The notes under the pieces: model-generated
What the model was told of the DNA's origin: nothing
What the model saw: only the letters and a program-made list of their open reading frames with translations
Database searches by the model: none
Source of the DNA: Lophius americanus
Taxonomy: Eukaryota; Chordata; Actinopteri; Lophiiformes; Lophiidae
Assembly: GCA_037951165.1 (NCBI GenBank)
Contig: JBBDHG010000051.1
Coordinates: 4,693,001 to 4,757,000 of the forward strand
Direction: 5' to 3'
Length of the DNA stretch: 64,000 nucleotides
In this document: positions 50,157 to 62,943 of the stretch, in pieces
Layout: each line of letters starts with the position of its first letter
Numbering within the stretch: position 1 is the stretch's first letter
Position numbers and translations under genes: made by a program

Positions 50157-50789
50157 TTGTTTGTGCGACAACGAAAATGATCCTTGTTCACATGGATCCA
50201 CAAAATACAAAAATGCTGTAGTATGCATGTAAGGCCAGTACTTGGGTTAACATTACCAAATCAAAAAACTGCAGACTAACACCACCTACCTGCTTACAAA
50301 AGTTGTTTTTGTTGTTGTTGATCTGTACTGCATTGTTATTTGGCTGAAGTTGTCATAGTCATGCCTAAAGTCTGGTTGTTTCATTTCACTTTCCTCAAGA
50401 AAAGAAAACATTAACCAGTTTACACGGTAATTGTAACAGAGGCATTTCCAAAGAATTCCACCCTGAAATGTTTTCAGAAGATGGCATTTTCAAGTCTCCA
50501 GATTTTATGTGCTGTCTGAGCGACAGGCCAACTGCAAGTAAAGGTTATCGTTTAAAGCAAATGGTAACGTCCTTAAAATGTGTGTTCTGTCTAAAGTAAC
50601 CCAGATTTTTTCATTCTTGCCATTTCATTCTTGTCATCAACATTATATTTTATCGAATTTCTACCGCAACAATATTGACATTGCCATCAGACTTAGCAAC
50701 TATTCATTATTTTATTTTTTATTTCTTAACTTAACCAAATATATTTTAGAACACCATTTGTGTGGAGAAAGGCTTTGAAACTCTTTCTG

Positions 50790-51293
50790 TGGATTGTTGA
50801 CTGGATCATTGAACTGTTTGGAGGACCCATTACATCTGGTGAAAACCAAACAGAATTCCCCAAAAATTCATCATTGATCGAACAGTCAAGCATGGGAGGT
50901 GGATTTATAATATTGAGGAGGTGATTTGCTGCTTTTGGACCAGAATTACTTGATATAATTTAGGGAAAAAACATTCTGCTGTTTACTAGAAAGTTCTGAA
51001 GGAGAATGTCATGTCAGCAGTCTGTGAGTTGAAGCTCATGCAGCGATGATCCCCAGGCGGTATTGAACCCCATTGAAATGATGTGGTGGAAGCGGAAAGG
51101 CCAGTTCTTCACACGATCCCTCCGATGTGGCAACAATTAAGCAATTCTGCAAAGGCGAGTTTGCCAAATTCCACCACATTGATGATCAGATAGGAATTTA
51201 CCTATGTTTTAACATTTTTGGATAGTTTAGTATGAGACACACGCATATGACGAAATCAGAAGGGGGTGCAATACTTATTGACAGCACTGTCCA
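50790..51293 (+). mobile_element. 3' half of a Tc1-like transposon
   Basis: It follows the C-terminal half of a fish Tc1 transposase gene, with blocks like aatcaagcatgggaggtgg-type wording near 50885 and gaaccccattgaaatgatgtgg near 51064 (the P-x-E/I-E-M-W type catalytic region). It ends with the Tc1 terminus gcaatacttattgacagca. The 5' half is absent. Confidence 0.7.
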
Positions 51294-52089
51294 AATTCAA
51301 AAACTTACCAACTTTATTAGAAACTGATTAGATAAGACTGACACATTATCTCTGTAGTTCGAAGCAGAGATGATTGTGGAACTAATCAGGTCCTGTAGCA
51401 ACGCTGTAAACAGTAGGTCATTCAAATAGATGTAATACAGTAAAATACAGTGAGAACTAAGCAGAACTAATCAGCAGCCTAACTTCTCTTCAACTCAGTA
51501 AAATCATGTGTACAATGATTTAGGGTCCACAAAGCATGTATTACAGGAAAAAGGTTAAGTTTGGAAAACCTGTATATGTTTCCTTCCAGAAATAGAATGA
51601 GAACCATTAACAGAGATAGTGGGGATTTGGTTAGGCTAGCTTAGCATTAAGATAAGAAAAAGCTAGCATGGGTCTTTCCAAAATTCAAACATAAACTCCA
51701 CCTTTGAAATACGCTTATTAACTTTGTTTGATTTACTCTAAATAATTAGTGGTTAAGCCAAAGTTACGCTGCAGCTTTCTTGATATATATACTCATCAAA
51801 TCAATGCTCAAAATCTTTGGTCTCTGTACAGGTATGTATAGAAACCAAATTCACTGTGATTAATAGATTTGACCTTGACATTTGTGTAGACAAACTTGAA
51901 AATATTTGATTAAACGTTTTTCTTTTGTGAATTGCAATTATTTTTCTCATTAAAAAGATTAATGAAAGTGGAGTAAATTCTTATCAGTGCTTTTAAAAGT
52001 CAGTTTGTATAATTTCCATGATATGTATTCATGTAGCACCTTTAAAAATTATTTTATAGTGTTTTGCAGACAAGGCAGAGCAATAGTGA
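51294..52089. other. Intron sequence without identifiable feature
   Basis: Nothing recognised. Confidence 0.4.
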
Positions 52090-52094
52090 AATTA

Positions 52095-52860
52095 ACTGGT
52101 ATACATATACCAGCCATAACATTAAAGTACCCGCCTCTTAGTGTATATGAAGGCAGAAGCCTAAGCAGGGCTTTCCAGACATCCCTCTCCGCGGCAACAC
52201 TCTCCTGCAGTCCAGAGGCGTTCCCAGACCAGATGATATATTGAGCTTTCAGCATGTTCTGGGTCTATCTTGGGGTCTACCTAAAAAACCTCCAGTGGGA
52301 GACGTCTCCGAGGCATCCGAATCAAATTTCCAATCCACCTCAACTGGCTTCTTCGACGAGAAGGAGAAGGGTCTCCACTGCGAGCTCCCTCCGGATGTCT
52401 GAGCTCCTCTACTTATCACTAATGCTGGACCCAGATTCCCTACGAATGAAGCTCATTTCAACTGCTTGTATACTTGATCTTAAGCTTTGCCTTACGATCT
52501 GTCTATAAGCAGATCAGGATCTTGTGACCCTGATTTTGTCACTGGTTCACCAGATGGCATTCCTCAGACACTTAAGTAAGTTTTAACCACTGCAGACCAA
52601 CAACACCCAACGAGGTCAGCAGTTCCGGCATGCTCTGACCAAGTTGTCTCAACGTTACAATGGGGTTCTTGTCATCACTCAGATCCTTATGCTTTCCCAT
52701 TTTTCGGCTTCCAACACAACTTTTAAGGAAGAAATTTTTTACTTGCCCCCAAATATATCCCACCCACCGATAGGTGCAATGGTAACGAGATAATCAATGT
52801 TATTCAGACTTCATCTCTGAATGGTAATAATGTTACTGCTTATGGGTGTAAGCATGGTAG
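52095..52860 (-). mobile_element. Composite: Tc1-like ends around a foreign repeat
   Basis: On the minus strand the right part (52515-52860) is the 5' end and transposase start of the Tc1 family seen at 38090 (gaaaaatgggaaagcataag region, 52684-52703). The left edge (52100-52140, cagccataacattaaagtac) is its 3' terminus. Between them, 52145-52500 is a different common fish repeat (cagggctttccagacatccc, tgttctgggtctatcttggg, gaagctcatttcaactgct). This is a nested insertion that replaces the transposase body. Confidence 0.75.
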
Positions 52861-53247
52861 ATCATTTGTTTAGTTGTCAGGAACCCCGATTAGCTTTGCC
52901 CAAAAGCAACCTCAGTCTCCTTTGGTGTGTTTCTCATAACGTTTGAGTCTGTGTCCTCTTCCCCTGATTACCCCACCTGAGGAGACAGAACCCATCCTGC
53001 TTTCGGAGAACCGACAGGCATTAGTCTGACACTAACAAGGCCTGTATTTATGTGGTCGCTGATATGAGCCATCGGGCAACCAATAGCTGTGTAAGGTCAA
53101 GGGAGTTGAGAGATTAGGGGGACTTTTCAAACACATTAACAAAGTCTCATGACTGACAACTAGCTGCCGTGTCATCATCCATCACAGCACCGGAGCTGAC
53201 TTTACTCATGCGAGGAGTAACGCATGCCCTTGTTGTCTGTGCTTCAG
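52861..53247. other. End of intron E-F
   Basis: Unique-looking sequence up to the exon F acceptor. Confidence 0.5.
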
Positions 53248-53365
53248 GTGTGATGAGTGTCGGCTCTGCTATCACTTTGGGTGTCTGGACCCCCCACTGA
53301 AAAAATCCCCCAAGCAGACAGGATATGGCTGGATCTGCCAGGAGTGTGACACATCCTCCTCTAAG
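53248..53365 (+). CDS. phf14: PHF14 exon F (rest of PHD finger 4)
   Basis: Acceptor gtgcttcag ends at 53247. The exon gives C-D-E-C, four residues, H-F-G-C, seventeen residues including L-D-P-P-L-K-K-S-P-K-Q-T-G-Y-G-W-I, then C-Q-E-C-D-T-S-S-S-K. Together with exon E this is a complete C4HC3 PHD finger, nearly identical to mammalian PHF14 PHD4. The exon is 118 nt (one base to finish Arg, then 39 codons) and ends at a strong donor, gtgagt (53366), so translation continues. In the mammalian protein the remaining tail is a short acidic/charged segment; I see no exon for it in 53366-64000, although a 20-30-codon exon could be missed. The intron separating the two halves of this finger is 21,945 bp. 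Confidence 0.96.
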
Positions 53366-55560
53366 GTGAGTGCATACGCCATTAAAACCAGTATCTGTAT
53401 TTACGTTTTTTTATTTTATTTATTCAATTGTAATCATGCAGAGATGTGATGGGTAAAATAAAGATCGACGTTCTTAGAAATAACTTGATAGATGGTATCA
53501 ACTTAGAGGTTTGTGTTGTCTAATAATGCAAAGTAATGGTCCTATCTTTTAAGCAGTGCAGCACCTCCAAGGAGAATCGGTACTATATAGACAATCTGGC
53601 ACAGAAAAAATAAATATTATGTGCAGTAGAAACCGCATCCTATAATACGTCACCTTACACGATTGCATATGTTAGAGTATTACATACAGGACATCCGGGT
53701 CTTACATTCTACCTCCATTACAACCTGGAAATGACAGAACAGGGTCATTGAGCTCTATTTTCCTTTGACCTCATTATAAATGCATTATTTTGATGTCTCC
53801 AAACAACGTGTGATTCCATGAGCTTAATCACAGTAGGAGATGGTGGAGATGTAATCCTACAGTCTGGAAAGAAATGTTTTATCACCCAAGGATTAAATGA
53901 CATGTCTATTGTTTCTGATTTCATATTGGTCGTATATAAGAAGAACTTGTGGCCTAAAATGGTCCAAATAAAAATAATTAATCATCTTATGATTGGACGG
54001 TTGAACAGCCAACATAAACTGTTAAATATAATATTACAGATGGAATCACTTTCAAAGAAACTTCAAACTTGAGTTTTGCCAAATTGTCTTCATTTGGTTT
54101 AGGAACTCATTGTGAGGAATTCTTTGTCTGCTTGGAGTGTGTAGAGTAAGATAAAGAGATGTTTTTGCTTTCAAGTTTTAAACTTAATTTGTCCTCGTCT
54201 TTTTTCATTAAAGATATAGATTTTTATTTAGTCACGATTGCTGTTTAATGACGTTGATGCTACCTCATCATCAACTCATCCTCCGGAAGGAAAAAACAGT
54301 TGATGAACATTTTGGTCACAGTTTTGTATGACGTGAAAAGCTTTTTTATTTCTTTGCTATTTCACCTATTATAATTGAATTTATTATTAAAGTCTTTATG
54401 TACTAATGAAATTACCACTAGATAAACATTGAGTACTTCATGACGTAGTCGGTCACATTATTTCATGTAAATAGTATCCAAACATTACATTTTTATTCAT
54501 TTTTATTCTGCGTTTTCATAAAAACAAATACTAAGTATGAAGCCACTCTGTTTCTCCCACTTGTTTTGCCATCTTGTACAGCTTCATCTCTCATTCTCTC
54601 ATCCCCATGAAGTTTCCCCTCCCACTTGTTAACATCAAATGAGAGAACCTCGGGGCTTTGGCTCGCTCTGCCCCAGAGCACTGCTGACAGAAGAATAATG
54701 TTTGCTGTGTTGATGTGACAAATTAGTGTGAACGTTCTCCTCTCCATTCCTCCAGTAAGCAGAGAGTACTTAGCCGTGTTCAGCCACTGCAATGTGTTCA
54801 AAGCATCGGTTTTACCAACCAATTCTAAAGCATATTCACTATTCAGATTTTATTATTAATTTGACGTAAGGAATCAGTGTGTTTAAGCAACAAATGGAAG
54901 AGAGAGGCTAACACGTGAGACCATTTAGAATATTGCAAGGTCTACATTTTGACAGGCAGTTAAGAATGTGACATTTTTCAGAAAGGATGGTGTACAGACC
55001 TTTTAAGGCTCAAGGTGGTCAGAGTGTCTCAGTAATAGCATGTGTGGAGAGATAATTGACTCCACTAAGGGCATCTAAAAGCACTTTGAGATGAGAGTTA
55101 TATTTAAGGAAGTTTTTATTATCTGCTTTTAAATGCCAAGCCATGCACCAGTTTGTTCCCCGTGTGTGCGTGTGCCTGTGTGTGTGTGTGGGGTCTAAAT
55201 GCCAGCTTTAAGTGTAGAATATTACCTGATCGCTTTGACTGCTAGCAAAGCATTCAGTCAACTCCTCTGTCTGACAGTCAGCCACAAGGAAAAGCACAGA
55301 AAGAGATTTGCCAAAGCAATCACTGTTCTTCTGAGGAAGATGTATGTCATCTGAGGGGAGCTTGTATACAGGGAATATTAGCAGGTATCTTACAGCATGG
55401 AACACAAACCACAGCGTTGATTGAACTTTTTCTTTGAACATCATCCTGTTTGTGTGATGTTCAAGCTTCCATGAGTTTTCTTGAAATATATAATTAATAA
55501 ACAATGACATCAGAGGCATGAATGCCATCGACAGCATAACTACCTGTTCCAGAAGGAAGC
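53366..55560. other. Intron after exon F
   Basis: No terminal PHF14 exon was recognised. A (GT)n tract lies at about 55160-55190. ORFs at 54493-54822 and 55208-55537 (minus) have no domain. Confidence 0.4.
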
Positions 55561-55805
55561 CCTATACAGCGCTTCTCTAGTCTGCTTGACTACACAAAGC
55601 GCTTTTACAACACGAGACAGCATTCACCCATTCACACAGTGATGATTGAGGCCGACATGCACGGCGCCACATGCTCGTCATGAGCAGTAACCATTCACAC
55701 CACACCTTGCTCAACCTTGACTTTTTGACCGGAGTGGCAGGAGATTGAACTACTGACCTTCAGATAAGTGGACAACCGCTCTACCAACTGAACCACCATC
55801 GCCCC
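55561..55805 (-). mobile_element. tRNA-derived SINE, minus strand
   Basis: It is the reverse complement of the family at 4094-4414. The tail with agcgcttctctagtctgc lies at the left. The tRNA-like head is at the right, with ccaactgaacca, the complement of the A box, at 55784-55795. It is diverged and somewhat shortened. Confidence 0.85.
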
Positions 55806-56189
55806 ACACACAATAAGGCTGCTGTCATGAGGCGTGGCAAGATGAAATAAATTATACAAATGGAGATTGTAGTGAAGATACAGGTAGTTGTTTACAATAT
55901 GCAAAATCTGCAGTGTGACTTTAATTAATGATAATATTTAATGAGACTTTGTCCATTAAAAAAATGAGAATGTTTTTAGTGGACAAAAAGAGCAGGGAGT
56001 TTATCTTTGGTAAATCAAGTAGTAATACGCTTTGATTATTCACATTATCTGACAGAAAAAATAAGGAGATGGCTGTTGATTTAGTTGTGTAGATTCACAG
56101 TTATTAAGTTAAGATGCAAGAAGCATTAGCATTTAGCAGGCGGATGAGTTCGACCAATCTTTGTTCACTCACAAATAACAATAATAACC

Positions 56190-56390
56190 TAGACTTTATT
56201 TCTCACACAGTACACCATTGTGAAATTTATTCTCTGCATTAGACCCATCCCTTAGGAGCAGTGAGCAGCCGCTGAAAGGCGCCCGGGGAGCTTGCTCAAG
56301 GACCGTACAACTTGTAGCATCAATGGCTGGAATTGAACCGCCAGTCTTCTTCTGTCGGACAACCGCTCTGTCAATCATTCAACCAATTCA
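56190..56390 (-). mobile_element. Second SINE-like family with tRNA-like head, minus strand
   Basis: The right part reads, on the complement, as a tRNA-like head with a B-box-like ggcggttcaattcc. The left part has ccattgtgaaatttattctc and gaggcgcccggggagc-like sequence, common in fish genomes. A headless scrap is at 58530-58655. Confidence 0.6.
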
Positions 56391-56695
56391 GTTTTATCTC
56401 CTCTATCGTCCCGTCATCCTTAAGAGTTTTACTTGTAGGATTCCACAAGGAATACTGTTTGCAAAAGTCAACCAGCTGGACGATTGAGAATATTGGGATT
56501 GTGAACTGTATTTATTAGACCTCTCAACCTTCGAAAATCTTTCATTCTATTTCTGTTAGCCCAACAATATATATTTAGCTGTAAGTTAGCTCGCTTGTTA
56601 AACAAGGGTATATTAAGTCAGCAAACGATGGAGTCATATAATCGATGTTCATCATTCTGCATTTATAATTAGTATGGCAGTCAAATCCATTACCA

Positions 56696-57054
56696 AAACT
56701 AGACCTATGCTGTCGTCCCCCTACAGCAAGATTGAACCCCTCAAATTAAAAGTGAAGTTATTTACCAAGTATGTTGGGTAGCTAGTGTTGTACAGATTAA
56801 AATATGGGTAAAATATTAAACAAGATAGATCTCCTCGAGTCGATTCATATGGATCAAATTACGGCTCCCCCTTGTGTTGGAAACATACAACGTACCTTTC
56901 CCAAAATCATTCCAGTTCTTTCTCGCACAAAGGTCTATGTGAGTATGAAATTAGAAAATGATCAATGAAAAAGTTTTAGAATTTGCGCGATAACACAAAA
57001 GATCTGCTGCAGTGGCCGCGGCGATGACGATTCCATAATTACCCGGACTTTTCC
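56696..57054 (+). repeat. Unrecognised tandem-repeat element, copy 2 (short)
   Basis: It begins aaactagacctatgctgtcg, then gattgaacccctcaaatta, about one internal unit (gatagatctcctcgagtcg, attcatatggatcaaatt), then the right terminal block gcgataacacaaaagatctg, ctgcagtggccgcgg and gattccataattaccc, ending ggacttttcc. Confidence 0.85.
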
Positions 57055-57786
57055 ACTATTATTACCAGATCTGAATGGCGGCATGACCTAAAAAAGATTT
57101 ACATATTAAATTCCAATTTTGCTGTTGGCAACCATGGGACCTGAGGTGATAATGTAGCTAAAGCTCCTGGATATAATTTCTAGCACCATTATTAGATCTT
57201 TATGATGTGTGCCTATATTACACAATTCAATTATTAAATTATTAAGTAATGTCGAAATCCCCAGGAGGAAATTGTTGAATTGTTTTAACAATTAATCAAC
57301 CCAAGCAACACGTCTCTCAAAAGTTAAATATTGGCAACAAAAGACTGTGAAAAGTGTTAATGCTCTGAAACACCCGACTCTGCCATTCCACTGGTAAAGT
57401 GGATTATGGTTGGTAACATGATTGAGTGTGAAAGTGATGATAAACCCAACTAAAAATACATAGAAAAAAATTAAGTTTATCCATGAGACCATGATTTTTT
57501 TTTTGTATTTGTATTTTGTAAAATCTATTAGGTATTAGGTTACAACTACAATTGACATTATTCCTTTTTTATTGAAATGTTATGCAAAGGCACAGGTTCT
57601 GTTGAATTCTGTTTGTGCAAAAAACAGAAGAAAAAAGAGTCTGCCTGGTGGATAGACCATTTTCTTTTTCCGTATTTAAAACGTAAATCAGGTAAGGAGA
57701 CTTCATTAGTCCATTGTATTGATTGACATTTTTGTAGCCAATAGCATTGGCAATGAACTAGCTGATTGCCTGAATAGGATTTCCCT

Positions 57787-58113
57787 GTGAAAGGTTCAGT
57801 GTGTAAATGTTGAATGGAAAAACCGTGCAAAGAAGCTCTTGATCTTTGGCAGTAAAACGCGATCACAGACTGGAACAAATTATAAAGTTTGTAAGATTAC
57901 ATGCAGGCTTCCACCAATTGTTTCACAAAATAAATATTTCAATACAACTTCTAAAGGTATCGATCTAAAGCTATCTCAACCGGCTATCAGACTTGAGAGG
58001 CTACTTATTTGACCCCATAGGACCACCATAAATTCCCCTACATGCTTGGATAGGGAGGGGTGAGCTGAAACCTGACATTTTGATGCAACAAAGTCTTACA
58101 CATTGGACTTTTA
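57787..58113. mobile_element. ~325-bp MITE
   Basis: The left end gtgaaaggttcagtgtgtaa and the right end cttacacattggacttttaa are imperfect inverted complements. The interior is non-coding. A partial copy is at 45750. Confidence 0.7.
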
Positions 58114-58529
58114 AGAGAGCTTAATAAATGTAAATGGTGTCTGCCAAACATACATAAGTTGAATGTCAAGCAGGGCAAAACAGTACACTACAGAAACTAG
58201 GGAATGCAGTACTGATGTGGTTTACATGTTGTGTTGCTACTTAACACCCTTGGGCTGAGGCACCTAATGCTTGAGACTACATAATCGTTTTGTGTGCCAC
58301 AATGATCTTTATAGATTCACGATGTCAGATTAGGTGATCATGACGTTACAAATTCTTGCTTTGTTTTGATTTGAAAAAAAATGGCAACACCACAAATTTG
58401 AGTCTAAACATTCATGTCAGGTGATGTGACATCAGTTTGCAGGTGGGTCAAAAAAAAAGTGCCTGTGTTATACTTATGAGAAGATGGACTCGTCCATGGT
58501 GTGAAGAAGAAGCCTTTTTTTGTTACATA

Positions 58530-58655
58530 TAATCATACAAGTAGTACAACATAGTGAAATTTGTTCTCTTCATTTAACCCTTCCCTGAGGAGCATTTGGC
58601 AGCCATCTGTGGCTCCCAGGGAGCAAACCGGGGTTCAGGGTCTAGCTTAAGGAGC
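58530..58655. repeat. SINE-like scrap, same family as 56190
   Basis: It shares acatagtgaaatttgttctc, cccttccctgaggagc and cagggagcaaaccggggttc with the standard form of this fish repeat. The head is missing. Confidence 0.6.
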
Positions 58656-61413
58656 CTATGAAGTGTTGACTGTTCTGTTTAAACTGCTGTCCAGTGACAT
58701 CATTGTTGTTCACTCTGTCATCCTTTTGGTAAATTACTTTTCCGACTTGCTTCTAACCAAGTTAACTTCTTAACTGCATCTACAAAAAGCAACAATAAAT
58801 CTTGCAAATTTTTTCCTTCATTAAACTCAATGAACCACATTGGTACCCAATTCCCTGTCATCAAAATCCATTGGTTTCCCATTTGTTGGCCTGAGCCAGA
58901 TATAGTTAAGCAAAACTTAGCTGTTACCTCAACATGAAAAAGTTATCACTTCACCAAGGAATACTATAAATTAGCATGATTCAGACAGAGCTGCATAGTC
59001 TACTATCTGCAAGAGTTCCTGCCATCTAGAAGAAACCCTAACACTGAGTATTTCTTACTCTGAGTAGTTCTTGTTGTCCGGGTTTCTTTATTTGATGACT
59101 TGATTAATAATATTTTTACATAGTGATGATTAGATTTTTGTTGATTGATTTTCTCATGTTGTTGAGATGTTTGCAGAACAGTATTCATTAAAGAGTAACT
59201 GCTGGTTAACATAGTTGCTGACTTGTTTCTGTTCTGAAAGAGGCAATAAAAGGCTCTATTAGACAGGCTTGAGTTCATTATAGACTGTATGTTTCTGTCA
59301 GCCTGTTCTACTCAGATAAACCTCATTCTGACCAAGGCCATATCCCTCCAGCTGTCGCTCCAGGCCCTCACTGAATTGATTTCAGCAGGAAAGTGACAGT
59401 CTTGCTATAATGTACAGATGGACTTTAATTCAAACCTGTTCTTGTGCCAAGGGGAGCCTTGTCTAAGGCTTTCTTCCACCCTTGCAGCGCTGCCTGGCAT
59501 CCTGTTCTCAACGGTGAATCAGAGCAGAAGACTTGGATAAAAGGTTTGAAATGCCAAAAGCTCTTAAGGTTGCTCAGGCAGTGTTTAAAGTACTTAACTG
59601 TGGACCTGTGTGGGATGGACTACTTTAGCTGCACTTAGACTTGTTATCAGAAGGATTGGAACTGTTGAAATTACAGTGCATAAAGGCTTCATTTTAGTCA
59701 CTTCCTCCACAGCCATAAGCCTACTCCCACTCAGTAAACAGTATTTGAAGTTTTTCTTTGACCTCAGAGTGTACAGCTTTATTTATGTACAGTATTCAAT
59801 TATGTGTTTGAGGATGGAATTTTTGCACTACAGGATATTTAAGCAGCGAATGTATGTTGATTGTACTTGGTGGGTCGCAGCTAAAGCTCATTTGAATGTA
59901 ATTTCCATTTCAGTGGAAGATTACCTTTACGTGCTAGGCCATCAATCAGAAGTGTCAGCACTTGACCTGTGAAAGACTGTAATTAAATCAACCTAATTAA
60001 CTTAATGAAGTGCCACACTTGGCTGACTCTACTATATGGATTAAATTGAAAGAAAAATAGGCCTCATTACTCATCAGATGTTCTGTTGTGAGACAGAGAG
60101 TACGCATTTTTCCCCAACTCTTTTTCCAGTTGGTGTGACTCTCTTTGTGGAAAAATCTAACCTTTTGCCCTTTTTTATTTTCTCAATGATGCATTTTCAT
60201 TAACAGTCTGATTGCTCTAATCGGTCACATTGTTGCATTTACGGAACGAAGATAAATCCCTGTGTGATTTGAATTTTGTTGCATACATTCTTTTATATAT
60301 ATTCAATCAATAAACCTAACAGTCGAGCATTTAACTTCAAGCATGTGAGGTGCTTAAAGCAAGATAACCTCGTCAATTATGGCTATCTATAAGATGTGGC
60401 CCATGTTTAACCACAGTTTAATGTGATTTAAAGGCGAGCAGTTGCAGCTAAACAAGGGCGGCTGGCTAAAGGACCCTGCAGGAATCACAGGACATGGTCA
60501 AGGGTGGCCAGGCGGGACGCCCAAGACGAAGGGAAAATCAATGGCTTGGAGTCACCTCAATCACTTTAACTAGTTGTTATAGATGCCCACGGCCCTCTCA
60601 GGGGCCAATTTGTGGAGTATGCAGGAGTGTGTGATAGTTGTAGGTATCCCTAGTGACCCAGGTAGTCCATTTTTCTGTGTCTGGCTCTTTCTAATAACCC
60701 TCTTACTGGGGAGTGTACATGAGGCCACTTTTGCGGCCCCCTCAGTATTTTATAGCAATAAAAATGTTGCAGATGCTAAGCAGCGGAAACACCATCCTTC
60801 GTTAAGATAACGTTTCAGCAGGTCCCCTGCTCCTGCGGTGTGAGGAGAATGCTTGCTATATTTTATTGGAATTATGCACCGAAACACAGCAGTTAACTTC
60901 AGTAAATACACATCATAAACGCTCTTTTGGTAACAGATGACTATACAGGGGTGCTTTGGATATGTTTTTGGTTTAAACTTCATACAATCACACCGTGGCT
61001 TATTTTGATTTACTTCCCTATTAAACGTACAAACCTTGGGTTTACTTAAATTCAACTTTCATTGTTCGAAGAAACTACATTTCTGGTTTGAAAAACATTG
61101 TCCCAAGACAAGTTTTGATATAGGTTCCAAGGCTATACATGAGAAGCAACAAGCAAAGTTTCCCCCCCAAAAGAGTTGTTTGATTGTTTCATTACTACTT
61201 TTGGCAGGCTTTTGGCCTGGTTGAGGTGTAATATTCTTAATGGATGGGAACCCGGTGCTGGCCAAGGGATCTTGCCCATTTCGTTACCTCACTCTAACTG
61301 TACGTTATAAAAAATCTTGAGCTATCTAGTGCGTTAGTGCAGGAGTTGTGACTCCACCTACATGAGTCACATGCAACCCGGAATGGATTGTAGCCACTAC
61401 CTAATTATATCCT
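58656..61413. other. Intron or intergenic sequence, nothing recognised
   Basis: ORF 59610-59972 (plus, 120 codons) is the longest here; it has no recognisable domain and biased hydrophobic composition. Confidence 0.35.
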
Positions 61414-62601
61414 TGAAAAGTCACGCGTATTATGGAATCATCTTGGTTCGCTGCATCCGCTGCAGACCTTTCGTGTTAGTGCGATAACACAAAACTTTTT
61501 GATGGTGTAAATTTTATACCCATACACCTTAATGGGAGGAAGAACTGCATTGATTTGGGGAAAAATCGGTTGTACATTTCTGACACTAAGGGGAGCTTTA
61601 TCTCAAAAGTTTTGAGGTCCTAATTTCTCAACCCTTGGTCTAATGAAATCGTAATTGAGGGCATATGAATTGAGTACAGGAGACCAATCTTGCAAACGTC
61701 ATATTTTTACTCTAGTAGTTAAAATTTTACACACTAGGTGGAAATTTTTCAAATAAATACAAGTCATCCAGACATAACTCAAAAACTATTTCATCATCTT
61801 CAAAATTCTATACCCACATTGACCTTAGCGCATGGATAAAGTTCAAGCGTATATTTCCGACTGTAGCGGGAGCTTTATCTCTCCAAACGTTTTCGGGCCC
61901 AAATCTCTCATTGGTACAATTCAGTCCAACTTTGGTGCATATGAATTGACTCAAGATCTATCTTTTACATATTGTGTTTTACTCTAACAGTTATCATTGT
62001 ATTCTCTACGGGGAGCTTATTTTACGGAAAACTCTTCCAGATACAACTTTTTCATATTGGGTGATTTAATCCATATTTGGTGCATGTTAATATTATATTT
62101 GAAAAGTTCATATTTCATTCAGTAGAGGGGAGATTTTCCATAAAACAACTATTTTTACTTCCTAACAGTTGACTAAATTCAGTCCTGATTTTGTGCATAG
62201 GAATCAGCTAAAGAGCTGAGATTTAAGATCAGATCTATTTTATTTGTATCATATTTTACTCTAATAGTTCATATTTACTCACAAATGGGGAGCTTGTTTT
62301 TTTTTTGTTACAAAAAACACATTTTCTTTTAACATACCTTTCTAACGGTTGGTCCGATGCAGTTCAGAATTGGTGCAAATGAATTGAATCGATGATATCT
62401 ATCTTTTATGTATCATATTTTGCTCTAATAGCTAATATTTTACTCACTAGGGCTCACTTCTTTTTTCTTTTTGTTTTTACAAAAAATCCGCTGGACATAC
62501 ATTTAATTTGAGGAGTTCAATCAGGGGGTTTTCCTGTTCAATGCAGGGGATTGGGCACTTTTATACCATTGCTGTCAGGGACAACAGTATAGGACTAGTT
62601 T
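61414..62601 (-). repeat. Unrecognised tandem-repeat element, copy 3 (long, minus orientation)
   Basis: It is the reverse orientation of copies 1 and 2. The right terminal block (gaaaagtc, tattatggaatcatct, gctgcagacc, gcgataacacaaaac) is at 61414-61500. About six variable units then follow, marked by ggtgcatatgaattga-type sequence at about 61660, 61835, 61932, 62078, 62190 and 62370. The left terminal block is last (tttgaggagttcaatc, gcaggggattggg), ending ctagttt at 62601. Confidence 0.85.
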
Positions 62602-62900
62602 GGAGCCAGTTCCTAGTGTTTCCCCACTCAAAGAACAGGCTTTCAGGCACAAAAAAATGGAACCTGCAACCTGCTGTTCTATAAGAAATAAGAGATTCAT
62701 TAGCGGCTGGGAGCCAGATCATCATAACCAAACTTTTTGACAGCCAATACTAAAAATAGAGATAGTATAAACAAAAAAAATGGAATCACAGTCATAGAGG
62801 TATTGTACTGGTTCTGTGAAAATGATTTGGAGACAGTGTTGCCACAATCTTAGCAAGACACAATAAATGTCTAAGGATAAGACAAAGAAGAATAAAGTGA

Positions 62901-62930
62901 GTCTCCGTGTATATTTAATTACACGGAGAC
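62901..62930. repeat. Perfect 11-bp hairpin
   Basis: Arms 62901-62911 (gtctccgtgta) and 62920-62930, loop 8 nt. Confidence 0.85.
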
Positions 62931-62943
62931 AGAAACATAATTA

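Noticed and set aside
59610..59972. 120-codon plus-strand ORF
   Set aside because: It has no domain, no splice sites in phase with PHF14 exon F and a composition that follows the T-rich DNA.
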